From Rubrivivax sp. (GTDB lineage: Bacteria; Pseudomonadota; Gammaproteobacteria; Burkholderiales; Burkholderiaceae_C): DNA of 56,426 bases. A program made the position numbers and the translations under genes. Below, in pieces: positions 8,434-17,733 of the stretch. The DNA lies in the NCBI GenBank assembly GCA_026125665.1, contig JAHCKS010000027.1, forward strand, positions 1-56,426, read 5' to 3'. Position 1 is the first letter of the stretch. Each line of letters starts with the position of its first letter. Below the pieces are notes generated by a model that was not told the DNA's origin, ran no database searches, and was given only the letters and a program-made list of their open reading frames with translations.

Positions 8434-9138
8434 TCAGGGCCGCGGCTGCGGCGACGACACCTGCGTGCGCGAAGCCTGCCGCAGTTGCCGCTCGTACGAC
8501 AGCCGCTCCTGCCAGGCCACGATGGGCCGGCCGCGGTAGCGCGCGTACTCAGCGATGTACTCCTCGGTGCTCGTGTACGGGCCGGCGATATGGCCCGGGC
8601 GCTTGGAGTCGGCGAAGTAGTAGTGCTGGCCGTCGCGCTCGAAGCCGGCCACCCAGTGCCGGCGCAGCACCTGGCCGCCGATCACGCGCGGATCGAACTC
8701 GATCATCACGTAGCTGGCGCGCGCCGCGGGGTCGATGCGCCGCAGCGTCTCGACGCCGAAGCGCGCCAGGTCGATGCACACGCCGCGCGGGTGCGCGAAG
8801 AACAGCGCCGGCTCGGTGATCGGCAGCCGCAGGCCCCGCTCGCGTTGTGTCTCGGACAGCAGCAGCGCGCGCTCGGGGTCGTACTGGAAACGTGCGCCGA
8901 TCCACGCGTTGACGTCGGTGGCGTTGCGCCACACGCGCAGCGCCTCGGCGTACGAGGGCGCGTCGAGCACCGGGCGCGAGAGGTCGGGCGCGGTCTCGGG
9001 GGCGTCGGAGTACGGGTCGGCCAGCGGCGGTGCGGCGCAGGCGGCCAGCAGCGCGAGCAGCGCCGCCAAGCATGCCGCGCGGCCCGCGGCCCGGCGGGCC
9101 GGCCGGCCCGCCGCGGAAAGGTTCAGGATTCGGTGCAT
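8434..9138 (-). CDS. Lipoprotein with transglutaminase-like Cys-His-Asp pattern
   Basis: A 234-residue protein with a lipoprotein signal (LAALLALLAACAA, lipobox LAAC). The mature part contains GVCIDLARFGVETL, RHWVAGFERDG and YYFADSKRPGHIAGPY, the order Cys...His...Asp of a transglutaminase-like (papain-fold) catalytic triad. This suggests a periplasmic, outer-membrane-anchored peptidase or isopeptidase, inferred from the motif order alone. The ATG at 9136-9138 places the signal at the N-terminus; the ATG six bases upstream is equivalent. Confidence 0.65.
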   Translation of the reverse strand: MHRILNLSAAGRPARRAAGRAACLAALLALLAACAAPPLADPYSDAPETAPDLSRPVLDAPSYAEALRVWRNATDVNAWIGARFQYDPERALLLSETQRERGLRLPITEPALFFAHPRGVCIDLARFGVETLRRIDPAARASYVMIEFDPRVIGGQVLRRHWVAGFERDGQHYYFADSKRPGHIAGPYTSTEEYIAEYARYRGRPIVAWQERLSYERQLRQASRTQVSSPQPRP

Positions 9139-9292
9139 GGGCATCCGCCGAGCGCGAGGCCCGCAGTGTCGCTCAGAGCAACCGGCCTGAGGCAATGCTT
9201 TGCACCGGGCCGGATCAGTGCTTGCCCGGGGCTGCCGGGCGGCTCGCAGCCCGTGGGGCCGAGCCCGCACCGGCCAGCCCGGGCAGCGCCGT

Positions 9293-10795
9293 TCAGGGCC
9301 GCGTGCGCGTGGCCGGCGCCAGCCGACGGAACGGCAGGTCGCCCGGGTCAGCCGCCATCGGGCCGGCGGCCTTGGCCACGAGCACGTGGCTGGCGTTGGG
9401 CTGGAAGTCGGCGCGGAAGTGCACCGAGCTCTTCACGACGATGAGCTTCATCTGCTCGGCCTGGATGCCCACCATGCGCAGCAGCTCGCGGTCCAGCAGC
9501 TGCTTCTTGCCGCTGGTCACGGCGATGCGGATGCCTTCGATCTCCAGGCACGCGCTCGGGCCCAGGCCGACGGTGAGCCCGGTCATCATCGGCCCTTTCA
9601 GCGTGACGCGGCCGTCGGCCAGCGCCAGCACCTTGAAGCGGCCCTGCACCGGCGGGTCGCTCGGCTGGCCGGTGAAGGTGGGCACGGCCTTGCCGAGCGG
9701 CAGGTCGATCTCGGCGCCGAGCCCGGCCTCGTGTGCCGCCCGCGCGGCCGCGGGGTCGAACATCAGGCCGAGCGCCACTTGGCCGGGAAAGCGCCGGCCG
9801 GCGCCTTGCGCCAGCAGCGCGTGCAGCACGCCGGTGGTGTTGCTGTCGCCGCCGGCGCCGGGGTTGTCCTGCGTGTCGGCCAGCACCACCGGCTTGCCCG
9901 CCGATGCGGCCAGGCCCAGCGCCTGCGCCACGGCGTCGCGCGCCGGAAGCACCTCGATGCGCCACTGCGCCGGCTCGCCGGCGCGCGCCCACAGGCGCTC
10001 GGCGGCCGTCTCGGCACGTTCGCCGTGGCTCCACAGCACCGGGCCGCACTCGTCGAAGTCGGCGGCCGGGAAGCCGGGGCAGAAGCTCGTCACGGTGCCG
10101 AGCTCGCGATCGAGCGCCTTCAGCTCGTCGTACAGCCCGGCCGCCGGCTCGAGGAGCGTGCTCTGCGCGTTGAGCGGGATCAGGTACGGGAAACGCCGCG
10201 CCGCCTGCGGCTCCTTGCGCCCGGCGGCCAGCCGCCGCGCCAGGAGCTGCGCGGCCAGTGCGCCGGTGTCGGCCATGTCCACGTGCGGGTAGGTGCGGTA
10301 CGAGACCAGCGCATCGGCGAGCTCGAGCATGCGCCGCGTGACGTTGGCGTGCAGGTCGAGGCTGGCCACGACCGGCAGCGCCGGCCCGACGATGGCGCGC
10401 AGGCGGGCCAGCAGCTCGCCTTCGCTGTCCAGCGCATGCTCGGCCACGGCGGCGCCGTGCAGGTCGAGGTAGATCGCGTCGAGCCCGCCGCGGTCCTTCG
10501 CGGCCCGCACGTCGTCGCAGATCGCTTCGGCGATGCGCTCGAAGGCGTCGAGCGTGACGTACGACGACGGGATCGCGCCGGCCCAGGCCGAAGGCACGAG
10601 CGTCCAGCCGTGCGTCCTTGCCGCGTCGATGAAGCCGGCCACCGGGATGTTGATGCCGGCGAGCTGGCGCACCATCTCGTCGCCGCGCGTGAACGCCGGG
10701 AACGAGTCGCCGCGCGTGAAGGCGGCCCAGTCGGCCAGGCTCGGCGCGAAGGTGTTGGTCTCGTGCTGGTAACCGGCGATGAGGATGCGCGTCAT
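9293..10795 (-). CDS. M81-family metallopeptidase (MlrC-like)
   Basis: A 500-residue protein of the M81 family, named after MlrC (microcystinase C), with the older DUF1485 region. Diagnostic segments are ILIAGYQHETNTFAPS at the N-terminus (metal-binding His), AIYLDLHGAAVAEH, VVASLDLHANVTRRM (Asp/His ligands), YRTYPHVDMADTG, VLADTQDNPGAGGDSNTTG and the C-terminal VVKSSVHFRADFQP. Family members are common in Burkholderiales beside binding-protein genes; natural substrates are mostly unknown peptides or amides. Its ATG overlaps the stop of the DUF2277 gene (ATGA), so the two are translationally coupled. Confidence 0.9.
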   Translation of the reverse strand: MTRILIAGYQHETNTFAPSLADWAAFTRGDSFPAFTRGDEMVRQLAGINIPVAGFIDAARTHGWTLVPSAWAGAIPSSYVTLDAFERIAEAICDDVRAAKDRGGLDAIYLDLHGAAVAEHALDSEGELLARLRAIVGPALPVVASLDLHANVTRRMLELADALVSYRTYPHVDMADTGALAAQLLARRLAAGRKEPQAARRFPYLIPLNAQSTLLEPAAGLYDELKALDRELGTVTSFCPGFPAADFDECGPVLWSHGERAETAAERLWARAGEPAQWRIEVLPARDAVAQALGLAASAGKPVVLADTQDNPGAGGDSNTTGVLHALLAQGAGRRFPGQVALGLMFDPAAARAAHEAGLGAEIDLPLGKAVPTFTGQPSDPPVQGRFKVLALADGRVTLKGPMMTGLTVGLGPSACLEIEGIRIAVTSGKKQLLDRELLRMVGIQAEQMKLIVVKSSVHFRADFQPNASHVLVAKAAGPMAADPGDLPFRRLAPATRTRP

Positions 10796-11094
10796 GGAGT
10801 GGGGTCGGGGCGGGCGAGGCTGGCGAGGCGCGCGGAGCGTAGCCGAAAGCGCTGGCGCGCCCGTTCGGCCTCCACCACGCGGTCACGCGGCGGCGCGCTC
10901 GTCACGAGCGAGCCGATGAGCCGGCGCGCCACCGCCGCCACGTCGGCGACGGCGGCGTCGAACGCGGCTTCGTTGGCCTTCGAGGGCACGGTGAAGCCCG
11001 AAAGCTTGCGCACGAACTGCAGCGAGGCGTCGCGGATCTCCAGCTCGGTCGCCGGCGGCTCGAAGTTGAACAGGGTCTTGATGTTGCGGCACAT
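10792..11094 (-). CDS. DUF2277 family small protein
   Basis: A 100-residue soluble protein of the DUF2277 type. The N-terminus MCRNIKTLFNFEPPATELEI and FVRKLSGFTVPSKANEAAFD are characteristic. Its function is not known. It is coupled to the M81 gene by an ATGA overlap and lies 65 bp after a GST gene, so the three probably form one unit. No membrane segment or signal. Confidence 0.83.
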   Translation of the reverse strand: MCRNIKTLFNFEPPATELEIRDASLQFVRKLSGFTVPSKANEAAFDAAVADVAAVARRLIGSLVTSAPPRDRVVEAERARQRFRLRSARLASLARPDPTP

Positions 11095-11159
11095 GGCGGG
11101 CTCGCCGCGCGGACAGGTGGCCCGCGCGGCCCTTCGGCAAGGCGAGGGGGTCGACGAAC

Positions 11160-11840
11160 TCAGGGCGGGCCGTTGCGCCCGTGCACGAGGAAGGCCGGGC
11201 GCTCCGACAGCCGCTCGTACCACGCGCGCACGGCTGGAAGCTCGGCGTGCTCGATCGGCGTCATCAGCCAGCGGTGCGTGGCCAGTCCCAGCACGATGTC
11301 GGCCAGCGTGAAGGTGCGGCCGGTGACGTACGGCCCGCTGTCGCGCTCGGCGGCCCGGCGCAGTGCCTGCTCCAGGAAGCCCATCTGCCGGTTCCACTCG
11401 GCCGCGCTGGCGGCGATGGCCGTGGCGTCCTGGTGCGCCGGGCTCTTGCGCACGAGGCCGAGAAAGGCCGTGCGCCACGCGTTGTTCAGCTCCGTGGCCA
11501 TCCAGTCCATCCACTGCTCGACGCGCGCCCGGTCGGCCGGCACCTCGGGCAGCAGGTCGTGCCGCCGCTCTCGCGCAGCCAGGTAGCGGCAGATCGTGTT
11601 GCTCTCGCGCAGCACGAGGCCGCGGCCGCTGCCGACGCTCGGGTCGACGAGCACGGGCACCAGGCCATGCGGGTTGAGCGTGCGGAAGTCGGAGCTCGCC
11701 AGCGAGAGGTCGCCCTCGCCCCAGGGCGTGTGCGTGATCTCCAGGCCGAGCTCGGCGCAGGTCCACAGCACCTTGCGCACGTTGATGCTGGTGGCGCGGC
11801 CGAGCACCTCGAGCCGCTGGTCGGAGGGGGTATCGGACAT
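11160..11840 (-). CDS. Glutathione S-transferase family protein
   Basis: A 226-residue GST. The N-terminal domain RATSINVRKVLWTCAELGLE has Ser/Asn in the active-site region, as in theta-like or GstB-like bacterial enzymes, followed by TLNPHGLVPVLVDP and VLRESNTICRYLA. The C-terminal helical domain includes YVTGRTFTLADIVLGLATHR. It heads the GST-DUF2277-M81 run. The ATG at 11838-11840 begins at the domain; one nine bases upstream is possible. It is the third GST in 6.5 kb but not a recent duplicate of the other two. Confidence 0.88.
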   Translation of the reverse strand: MSDTPSDQRLEVLGRATSINVRKVLWTCAELGLEITHTPWGEGDLSLASSDFRTLNPHGLVPVLVDPSVGSGRGLVLRESNTICRYLAARERRHDLLPEVPADRARVEQWMDWMATELNNAWRTAFLGLVRKSPAHQDATAIAASAAEWNRQMGFLEQALRRAAERDSGPYVTGRTFTLADIVLGLATHRWLMTPIEHAELPAVRAWYERLSERPAFLVHGRNGPP

Positions 11841-11934
11841 GGCGCGCATTGTGGCCCCGGCGACAAAGACGCAAGAGTCAGCGCGGGCTCTCGCCGCGCC
11901 GCCGGGGCCCGCCCCGGCCGCCGGCGGGCGCGCG

Positions 11935-12546
11935 TCAGAACGGGCTCGGCGGCAGCTCGCCGCCGGCGCGCAACGGCACGCGCAGCCAGAACGTGCCGAG
12001 CACGTTGTCCTCGTGGTCGAAGGCCAGCCGCGTGAACGGCCCGCTGTGCCGCCCGCCGGTGGTGTGGAAGTCGAACAGCAGCTGCGCGCCGCCGCCCGGG
12101 CTGGCAAGGAAGACCTCGGCGTTGGGGAAGTCGTCGCCGCTGACGATGCCGTTGACCAGCAGCTCGTGGCCGAAGAACAGCACGCCGATCTCGACGAAGG
12201 TGTCGATGTTCGGCGCCAGGAAACCGAGCATCGGGTTGCCCCCTGCGCTGCTGGCGCGAAAGCGCAGATAGCCCGAGCGGCGCGCGATGACACGCACGTT
12301 GGCGGCCACTTCGGAGGTGTGCCGGCCGAGGAACTCGCGCACGCGCTGCCCGGCGGCCACGTACTCGGTGCCCGAGCTGGTCGCGCTGATCGACGTGACG
12401 TCGTGCTCGTCGAAGACGACGACGCCGATCGTGCGCGCCGTCACGTCCAGCCGCGTCGAGGCGGCGCTGCGGCCGTCGCCCTCGAAGCCGAGGCCGAACG
12501 AGTCGAACGGCGCGTAGCGCCTGAAGATCAGCGTGTAGCTGGCCAA
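11935..12546 (-). CDS. Hypothetical protein of about 203 residues, TTG start
   Basis: The conserved-looking part begins LASYTLIFRRYAPFDSFGLG and continues through FEGDGRSAASTRLDVTARTI, GRHTSEVAANVRVIARRSGY, LGFLAPNIDTFVEIGVLFFG and FLRVPLR-like ends (TFWLRVPLRAGG). It looks like a soluble beta-rich domain; I suspect a DUF3238-type relationship but cannot confirm it. No ATG or GTG lies near the domain start; the TTG at 12544-12546 fits best, because further upstream the frame turns into Arg/Pro-rich low-complexity sequence. No signal peptide. Confidence 0.55.
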   Translation of the reverse strand: MASYTLIFRRYAPFDSFGLGFEGDGRSAASTRLDVTARTIGVVVFDEHDVTSISATSSGTEYVAAGQRVREFLGRHTSEVAANVRVIARRSGYLRFRASSAGGNPMLGFLAPNIDTFVEIGVLFFGHELLVNGIVSGDDFPNAEVFLASPGGGAQLLFDFHTTGGRHSGPFTRLAFDHEDNVLGTFWLRVPLRAGGELPPSPF

Positions 12547-12937
12547 CGTCGGGGCCCTGGTTGTGCGGTGCGTCGCATGGCCGAAGCATGCCAAAGCGCG
12601 GCGCGCCGCGGGGCCCCGGCCGACCTGGGCCTTCTGCACTCGTGGGGAGGCAGCGCGGGGCGCCGGGCCTGCGCCGGCACGCGGCGCTCGCCTCGTCGGC
12701 CACGCGCCGCAGGATACCCCCCCGAGCGGGGGGCTCGGCGAACGTGCCCGAACACTCGAAGTCGTGGGGCGGGCATCGCTTTCGGGGAGTGGGAGGCGCT
12801 CGGCGGCCGCGGAGAATGCCGCCAAGTCGTTCCCTGGTTGCCCGCATCGATGTTCCCCGCGCCTCCTCCGCTCATGCTCTCGACCCGCCACGGGGTGGCC
12901 GATGCTGGCAGCCGCTGAAATGCAACGGGGGCGCGGC
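12547..12937. other. 391-bp divergent intergenic region
   Basis: No gene is convincing here: open frames on both strands are Arg/Pro/Ala-rich with no recognisable domain. It separates the divergent hypothetical gene and the cupin gene, so it should hold both promoters; I could not place a clear -10/-35 pair. Its only clear structure is a C-run/G-run hairpin at 12717-12733. Confidence 0.5.
12717..12733. repeat. C-run/G-run hairpin
   Basis: Seven C, the loop GAGC, then six G form a perfect 6-bp all-GC stem in the middle of the divergent gap. It could be structural or a cruciform site. It lies far from any gene end and lacks a T tract, so a terminator role is not supported. Confidence 0.4.
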
Positions 12938-13783
12938 ATGCAACTGGTCCGGCTGCAGGACAGCGTGCGGCACGAGCCGCCCGCGGGCACGCGTGCGCCC
13001 GAGAGCAGCGTGGCCTACAACGAGCTGCTCACCGGCACCGAAGGCCGGCCGGACAACTTCCGGCTGCAGCTGATGGAGGTGGGCGGCGGCTACTTCACCG
13101 CGCACCACCGCCACAACTTCGACCAGGTGCGCGTGATGCTCGAGGGCTCGTTCGGCTTCGGCCCGGGCCTCGTGCAGCCGCACGGCAGCGTCGGCTACTT
13201 CTGCGAAGGCACCTGGTACACGCAGGAAGGCGTGGGCCGCAGCCTGACGCTGCTGCTGCAGGTGGGCGGCGCGTCGGGCGCCGGGCTGATGAGCCGGCGC
13301 CAGATGGGCGAGGGCATCGAGGCGCTGCGCGGCAAGGGCGAGATCGGCGAGCGCACCTTCACCTGGTACGACGCGCACGGCATGCGGCACGAGAAGGACA
13401 GCTACGAGGCGCTGTGGGAGCACGTGCACCGCCGGCCGCTGATCTACCCGAAGCCGCGCTACTCGGCGCCGGTGTTCATGGACCCCGAGCGCTTCACCTG
13501 GGTGCCGATGCCCGGCCGCGGCGGCGTGTGGCTGCGCACGCTCGGCCGCTTCAACGAGCGCGGCCTCGGCCTGACGCAGCTGCGCTTGGCCGCCGGCGCC
13601 GAGCTGGTGGTGCCGCGCGGCGAGCAGGTGCTGCTGCTGTTCTGTGCGCAGGGCACCGGCTTCGTCGAGCAGCGCCCCTACGAGCGGCTGAGTGCGTTGC
13701 GCATCGGCATCGGGGAAGGCCCGCTGATCCGCGCCACGCGCGAGTCGCTGTTCTACGGGTTCGAGCTGCCGCGGTTCGACTGA
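12938..13783 (+). CDS. Cupin-like protein (probable two-domain)
   Basis: A 281-residue soluble protein. The first half has a cupin-type strand pattern with a His pair (GGGYFTAHHRHNFDQVRVML, then EGSFGFGPG) and the second half a weaker repeat (LRLAAGAELVVPRGEQVLLL, FCAQGTGFVEQ), suggesting a bicupin. Cupins of this kind can be dioxygenases, isomerases or binding proteins; only the first half has candidate metal ligands. The ATG at 12938 is preceded by GGGG at 12927-12930; an in-frame ATG 18 bases upstream lacks a Shine-Dalgarno. Confidence 0.6.
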   Translation: MQLVRLQDSVRHEPPAGTRAPESSVAYNELLTGTEGRPDNFRLQLMEVGGGYFTAHHRHNFDQVRVMLEGSFGFGPGLVQPHGSVGYFCEGTWYTQEGVGRSLTLLLQVGGASGAGLMSRRQMGEGIEALRGKGEIGERTFTWYDAHGMRHEKDSYEALWEHVHRRPLIYPKPRYSAPVFMDPERFTWVPMPGRGGVWLRTLGRFNERGLGLTQLRLAAGAELVVPRGEQVLLLFCAQGTGFVEQRPYERLSALRIGIGEGPLIRATRESLFYGFELPRFD

Positions 13784-13872
13784 GCATCCCGGGCGCGTGG
13801 CTGCGACGGCCCGGCGAGACGCGCCGAGCGCACCGGCCGGGCGCCGCGGGGCCGCGGGCCCGAAGGGTGGGC

Positions 13873-14247
13873 TCAGGCCTTCTTCGGCGACCCCTTGACC
13901 GGCTTCGCGCTCGCCTTCGCGCCGGCCTTCGCCGCCACCTTCCTGCCGCCGCCGGCTCCCTCCGCCAGCAGCGTGTCCAGCGTCTTCTGGATCTCGCCTT
14001 CGATCGTCTTGGCGAACGCGCCGAGCAGGAAGCCGAGCTTGGCCTCGAGGTCGAAGTGGTCTGCAGCGACGATGAGCCGGCCGCTCACGCCGGTGCGCGT
14101 GAACTCCACGGTGTCGGAGTACTCGCCTTCGATCACCGTGCACTCCATGTCGAACTTCTTCTCCGCCTCCTCGGCCCACTTCCAGGCCACCTTGCGGGCC
14201 CGGGCGAGGCCGAGCTCGTGTTCGCGGTGGATGCGCAGGTCGGCCAT
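13873..14247 (-). CDS. Polyhydroxyalkanoic acid system family protein
   Basis: A 124-residue protein of the PHA granule-associated region family. MADLRIHREHELGLARARKV, AWKWAEEAEKKFDMECTVIE and GVSGRLIVAADHFDLEAKLG match that small family, where the body is about 90 residues. A Lys/Ala/Gly-rich tail (KVAAKAGAKASAKPVKGSPK) follows, resembling the basic tails of PhaF-like or histone-H1-like proteins. The role is probably at or near PHA granules, but no phaC/phaP gene is nearby. It is last in a run with the peptidase and molybdoenzyme genes. Confidence 0.82.
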   Translation of the reverse strand: MADLRIHREHELGLARARKVAWKWAEEAEKKFDMECTVIEGEYSDTVEFTRTGVSGRLIVAADHFDLEAKLGFLLGAFAKTIEGEIQKTLDTLLAEGAGGGRKVAAKAGAKASAKPVKGSPKKA

Positions 14248-14303
14248 GACTTTCTTCTCCTCGTCCTCGTCGTTCCGGAACCGTCGCGTCCGCTTCGCGC
14301 CCT

Positions 14304-15428
14304 TCAGCGCCTGCCGCCGGCCGGCGCCGCGGCCGAAGCTGCCGCCAGCGCGGCGCGCCGCTCGGCCTTCGGCAGCTCCGCCAGCCGCTTCACCTCGGCA
14401 TAGAAGCGCTCGAAGTCGCGCCCCTGGCGCTCGAACAGCTGCTCGAACTGCGGCACGAGCTCGTTGTACGCCGCCTGCACGCCGAGCGAGGCGTTGTTGG
14501 CGCGCGCGAACCAGCCGTCGTAGCCGGCGAAGCCGTTCCAGCGCGTCGCCTTCACCTGCTCGTACTCGGCGCGCATGGCGGCGAGCAGACCGGCCTTGCG
14601 CTCGCGCTTCTCGGCTTCGGTGATGGCGCTGGCGTACAGGGTCTCGAGGCTGGTGCGGGCGCGCTGCGTGATGGCGCGGAAGTCGACCCGGCGCTGTGCC
14701 GCGTCGGCATCGGCCTGGCGCACCTCGGGTGTGGCGTGCTGCTCGAGCCAGCGCGCGCCGCCGATGCGCTCCACGGCCACGGCGAAGCTCTCGTTGAAGG
14801 TCGTGTCGTCGCCGGCGTAGGCCACCTGGTGCGCCAGCTCGTGGAACATGAGCTTGGCGAGCTCGCCTTCGCCCCAGTAGATGAAGGTGTTCAGGATCGG
14901 GTCGCCGCCCATCCAGTTGGTCTGCCCGAGCGTGCTGTAGGCCGGCACGCCGTAGACGTTGACGTCCAGGCCCTGCGCCTTCAGCTCCCCGGCCAGCGCG
15001 TCGGCGCCGGCGCGGTCGAAGTAGCCGCGGTAGCCGACGCAGCCGACGACCGGGAAGCACCAGGTCTTCAGCGTCAGCGAGAGCTCCGGCGCCGCGACGA
15101 CGTTCCACACCACGGCGCTGCGACCGAGGTCGGCATAACGCCGGTAGCTCGCGTTGTCGGGCAGCTTCAGCTCCTGCACGGCGAAGTCGCGCATGCGCTG
15201 CGCGAGCTGCAGCCGTTCGCGCAGGCGCGGCTCCGTGCCTTCGGCATCGATCCAGCCCGAGATCGAACGCGACTTGCCGACGATCTCCAGATGCCCGCCG
15301 ACGGCCTGCGCGTAGTAGCCGATCGTGCCGCAGCCGCTTGTCAGGCACACGGTGCCCGCGGCGAGCGCCGCGAGTGCGACCACGCCTGCCGCCGCCATCA
15401 GCGCGATGTGCTTGCCGGTGAAGCGCAC
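14304..15428 (-). CDS. Predicted zinc aminopeptidase (HExxH), membrane-anchored
   Basis: A 374-residue protein related to the COG4324 putative aminopeptidases. An N-terminal hydrophobic segment (LMAAAGVVALAALAAGTVCL) with LTSGCGTIGYYAQAVGGHLE just behind it suggests a membrane anchor or lipoprotein facing the periplasm. The zinc motif MFHELAHQVAY lies near residue 190 and the third ligand Glu in TTFNESFAVAVERIGG follows about 12 residues later. The start is a GTG (15426-15428), 8 bp after the molybdoenzyme stop; the next in-frame ATG would cut the hydrophobic segment. Confidence 0.8.
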   Translation of the reverse strand: MRFTGKHIALMAAAGVVALAALAAGTVCLTSGCGTIGYYAQAVGGHLEIVGKSRSISGWIDAEGTEPRLRERLQLAQRMRDFAVQELKLPDNASYRRYADLGRSAVVWNVVAAPELSLTLKTWCFPVVGCVGYRGYFDRAGADALAGELKAQGLDVNVYGVPAYSTLGQTNWMGGDPILNTFIYWGEGELAKLMFHELAHQVAYAGDDTTFNESFAVAVERIGGARWLEQHATPEVRQADADAAQRRVDFRAITQRARTSLETLYASAITEAEKRERKAGLLAAMRAEYEQVKATRWNGFAGYDGWFARANNASLGVQAAYNELVPQFEQLFERQGRDFERFYAEVKRLAELPKAERRAALAAASAAAPAGGRR

Positions 15429-15435
15429 GGCGCGG

Positions 15436-17565
15436 TCACGCTGCGGGTCCGGCAGCCGGCGCGGCCGCCCGCTCCACCTGCACCAGGCAGTCGTAGAACG
15501 CCGGCGCGCGGCCGATGTCGGTGAGCCGCTGGTGCGTGAGCTGGTTGACGTTCGTGCCGTCGCGGCCGTACTTGCGCCACCACACCCCGAGGCCGTTGAC
15601 GACACCCGGGCGGGCGCGCCCGGCGTCCTTGCCGGCGCCCTCGCCCGCCGTGCCCACGACCGCACGCGCCAGCGTGCTGCCGCGGTCGTTGAAGATGCGC
15701 ACGATGTCGCCGTCGGCGATGCCGCGCACGGCGGCGTCGTCGCCGTGCATCTCGAGCACGGGCTCGCGCTCGGTGGCGCGCAGGCTCGGCACGTTGACGA
15801 AGCTGGAATTGAGGAAGTTGCGCGCCGGCGGCGAGATCATCGCCAGCGGGTAGCGCGCGGCCAGCTCCGGTGCCGAGCGCACGCTCTCGTAGTTCGGCAG
15901 GTGGTCGGGCACGCCGCAGCCCGGCGCGTCGACGAGGGCCTTGCCGTTCGGCGTCGGGAAGCCGCCGGCGGCGAACGGCGCGTCGGCGATGGCCAGCCGG
16001 CTCCAGCCCTTCTTCGCCAGCTCGTCTAGCTTCACGCGCGAAGGGTCGAACGCGGCCATCGCCATCGTCTCGTCGCTGTCGGCGAAACACGGCTCGGTGA
16101 AGCCCATGCGCGCGGCGAGCTGGCGGAAGACCTCGGCGTTCGAGCGCGCCTGCCCGAGCGGCGCGATGGCCGGGCGGTTGAGCATCGCGTAGACATGCCC
16201 GTAGGTGACGTGCGCGTCCCAGTGCTCGAGCTGCGTCGTGGCCGGCAGCACGTAGTCGGCGTGGTCGGCGGTGTCGGTGAGGAAGTGTTCCAGCACCACG
16301 GTGAAGAGGTCCTCGCGCGCGAAGCCCCGGGCCACCTTCGCGCTCTCCGGTGCCACGGCGACCGGGTTGCTGTTGTAGACGACGATCGCCTCGATGCGCG
16401 GGCCGAAGTCGGGCGAGGCCTCGCGCAGCAGGTCGTCGCCGATCGTGCTCATGTTCACCGTGCGCGGGCGGCGGCCCTCGAGCAGGTCCGGCCGCTGCAG
16501 CCACGCATCGCGCCGCGCGCTCCTGAACCAGCCGCTGGACGACAGCAGTAGGCCGCCGGCGCGGTGGCGCCACGCGCCGACGAGGCACGGCAGCAGCGCG
16601 ATCAGCCGCACCGCGTTGCCGCCACCGCGCACGCGCTGCATGCCGTAGTTCAGGCGGATGGACAGCGGCCGCGTCGTTCCCACTTCGCGCGCCAGCTCGC
16701 GGATGGCGCCGGGGTCGATCCCGCACTCGGCCGCGGCGCGCTCGGGCGTCCAGGCGAGCGCTCGCTCGCGCAGCTTTTCGAAGCCTTCGACATGGCGCTC
16801 GATGTAGTCGTCGTCGAGCCAGCCGTGCGTGACGAGCTCGTGCATCAAGGCCAGCGCCAGCGCGCCGTCGGTGCCGGGCAGCAGCGCGACGTGCTGGTGG
16901 CACTTCTCCGCCGTCTCGGTGCGGCGCGGGTCGATGCAGACGAGCCGGGCGCCGGCACGCTTGGCCTGCTGCGCCACGTTCCAGAAGTGCACGCTGCTGG
17001 TGATGGGGTTGCTGCCCCAGATCAGGATCAGCCGGCTCTCGGCGAAGAACTCGACGTGCATGCCGACCTTGGCGCCGTAGGTGGCGGCCAGCGCCTCGCC
17101 GCCGGCGTTCGAGCAGATCGTGCGGTCGAGCTGGCTCGCGCCGAGCTTGTGCCAGAAACGTGCCGCCATGCCTTCGCCCTGCACGAGGCCCATCGTGCCG
17201 GCGTAGCTGTAGGGCTGGATGGCCTGCGCCGCGTCGGGTCCGCGCGCGGCGATCGCCTTCAGTCGGCCGGCGATGTCGTCCAGCGCCTCGTCCCAGCCCA
17301 CCGGCACGAAGCGCCCCTCCCCCTTGCGCCCGACACGTTTCAGCGGCGTGAGCACCCGCTCCGGGTGGTACGTGCGCTCGGCGTAGCGGCTGACCTTCGT
17401 GCACAGCGCGCCGTTCGTCGGCGGGTGCTCGGGGTCGCCGGCCACGCGCACGACGCGGCCGTCGGCCACGGTGACGTGCAGCGCGCAGGTGTCGGGGCAA
17501 TCGTGCGGGCACACCGCCTGCACGGTGCGCGTGTCGCCCGCGGGGGCGGCGGAGGTCGGCGGCAT
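15436..17565 (-). CDS. Molybdopterin oxidoreductase (DMSO reductase family, 4Fe-4S)
   Basis: A 709-residue catalytic subunit of the DMSO-reductase/formate-dehydrogenase-like superfamily. CPHDCPDTC (residues 19-27) and Cys55 (GALCTKVSRY) form the N-terminal 4Fe-4S site. IWGSNPITSSVHFWN and VCIDPRRTETAEKCHQHV are the molybdopterin-guanine-dinucleotide-binding segments, and the C-terminal domain (EPVLEMHGDDAAVRGIADGD) is the typical cofactor-binding barrel. There is no Tat signal, so the enzyme is probably cytoplasmic. No electron-transfer subunit gene is adjacent, so it may act as a single subunit with a soluble partner. The ATG at 17563-17565 sits just before the Fe-S motif. Substrate unknown. 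Confidence 0.9.
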   Translation of the reverse strand: MPPTSAAPAGDTRTVQAVCPHDCPDTCALHVTVADGRVVRVAGDPEHPPTNGALCTKVSRYAERTYHPERVLTPLKRVGRKGEGRFVPVGWDEALDDIAGRLKAIAARGPDAAQAIQPYSYAGTMGLVQGEGMAARFWHKLGASQLDRTICSNAGGEALAATYGAKVGMHVEFFAESRLILIWGSNPITSSVHFWNVAQQAKRAGARLVCIDPRRTETAEKCHQHVALLPGTDGALALALMHELVTHGWLDDDYIERHVEGFEKLRERALAWTPERAAAECGIDPGAIRELAREVGTTRPLSIRLNYGMQRVRGGGNAVRLIALLPCLVGAWRHRAGGLLLSSSGWFRSARRDAWLQRPDLLEGRRPRTVNMSTIGDDLLREASPDFGPRIEAIVVYNSNPVAVAPESAKVARGFAREDLFTVVLEHFLTDTADHADYVLPATTQLEHWDAHVTYGHVYAMLNRPAIAPLGQARSNAEVFRQLAARMGFTEPCFADSDETMAMAAFDPSRVKLDELAKKGWSRLAIADAPFAAGGFPTPNGKALVDAPGCGVPDHLPNYESVRSAPELAARYPLAMISPPARNFLNSSFVNVPSLRATEREPVLEMHGDDAAVRGIADGDIVRIFNDRGSTLARAVVGTAGEGAGKDAGRARPGVVNGLGVWWRKYGRDGTNVNQLTHQRLTDIGRAPAFYDCLVQVERAAAPAAGPAA

Positions 17566-17733
17566 GGCGGCACTTTGCCACAGAGATCCGGCGCCGGCGG
17601 CGGGGCGGCGGCCCCTCAAGAACGCGGAATCGACGGTCGATAACCGGTCTGATTCGCGGAACAGGCGCGTGCGGCTGCGCCCAGACTCCGCCCCACCCGA
17701 AAACCGCCCACGCCGCACGCAGGAGCCTGCCCC

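Noticed and set aside
15436-17565. Calling the molybdoenzyme a formate dehydrogenase
   Set aside because: The Fe-S and cofactor motifs fit the whole superfamily. No accessory subunits or diagnostic active-site residues allow a specific substrate.
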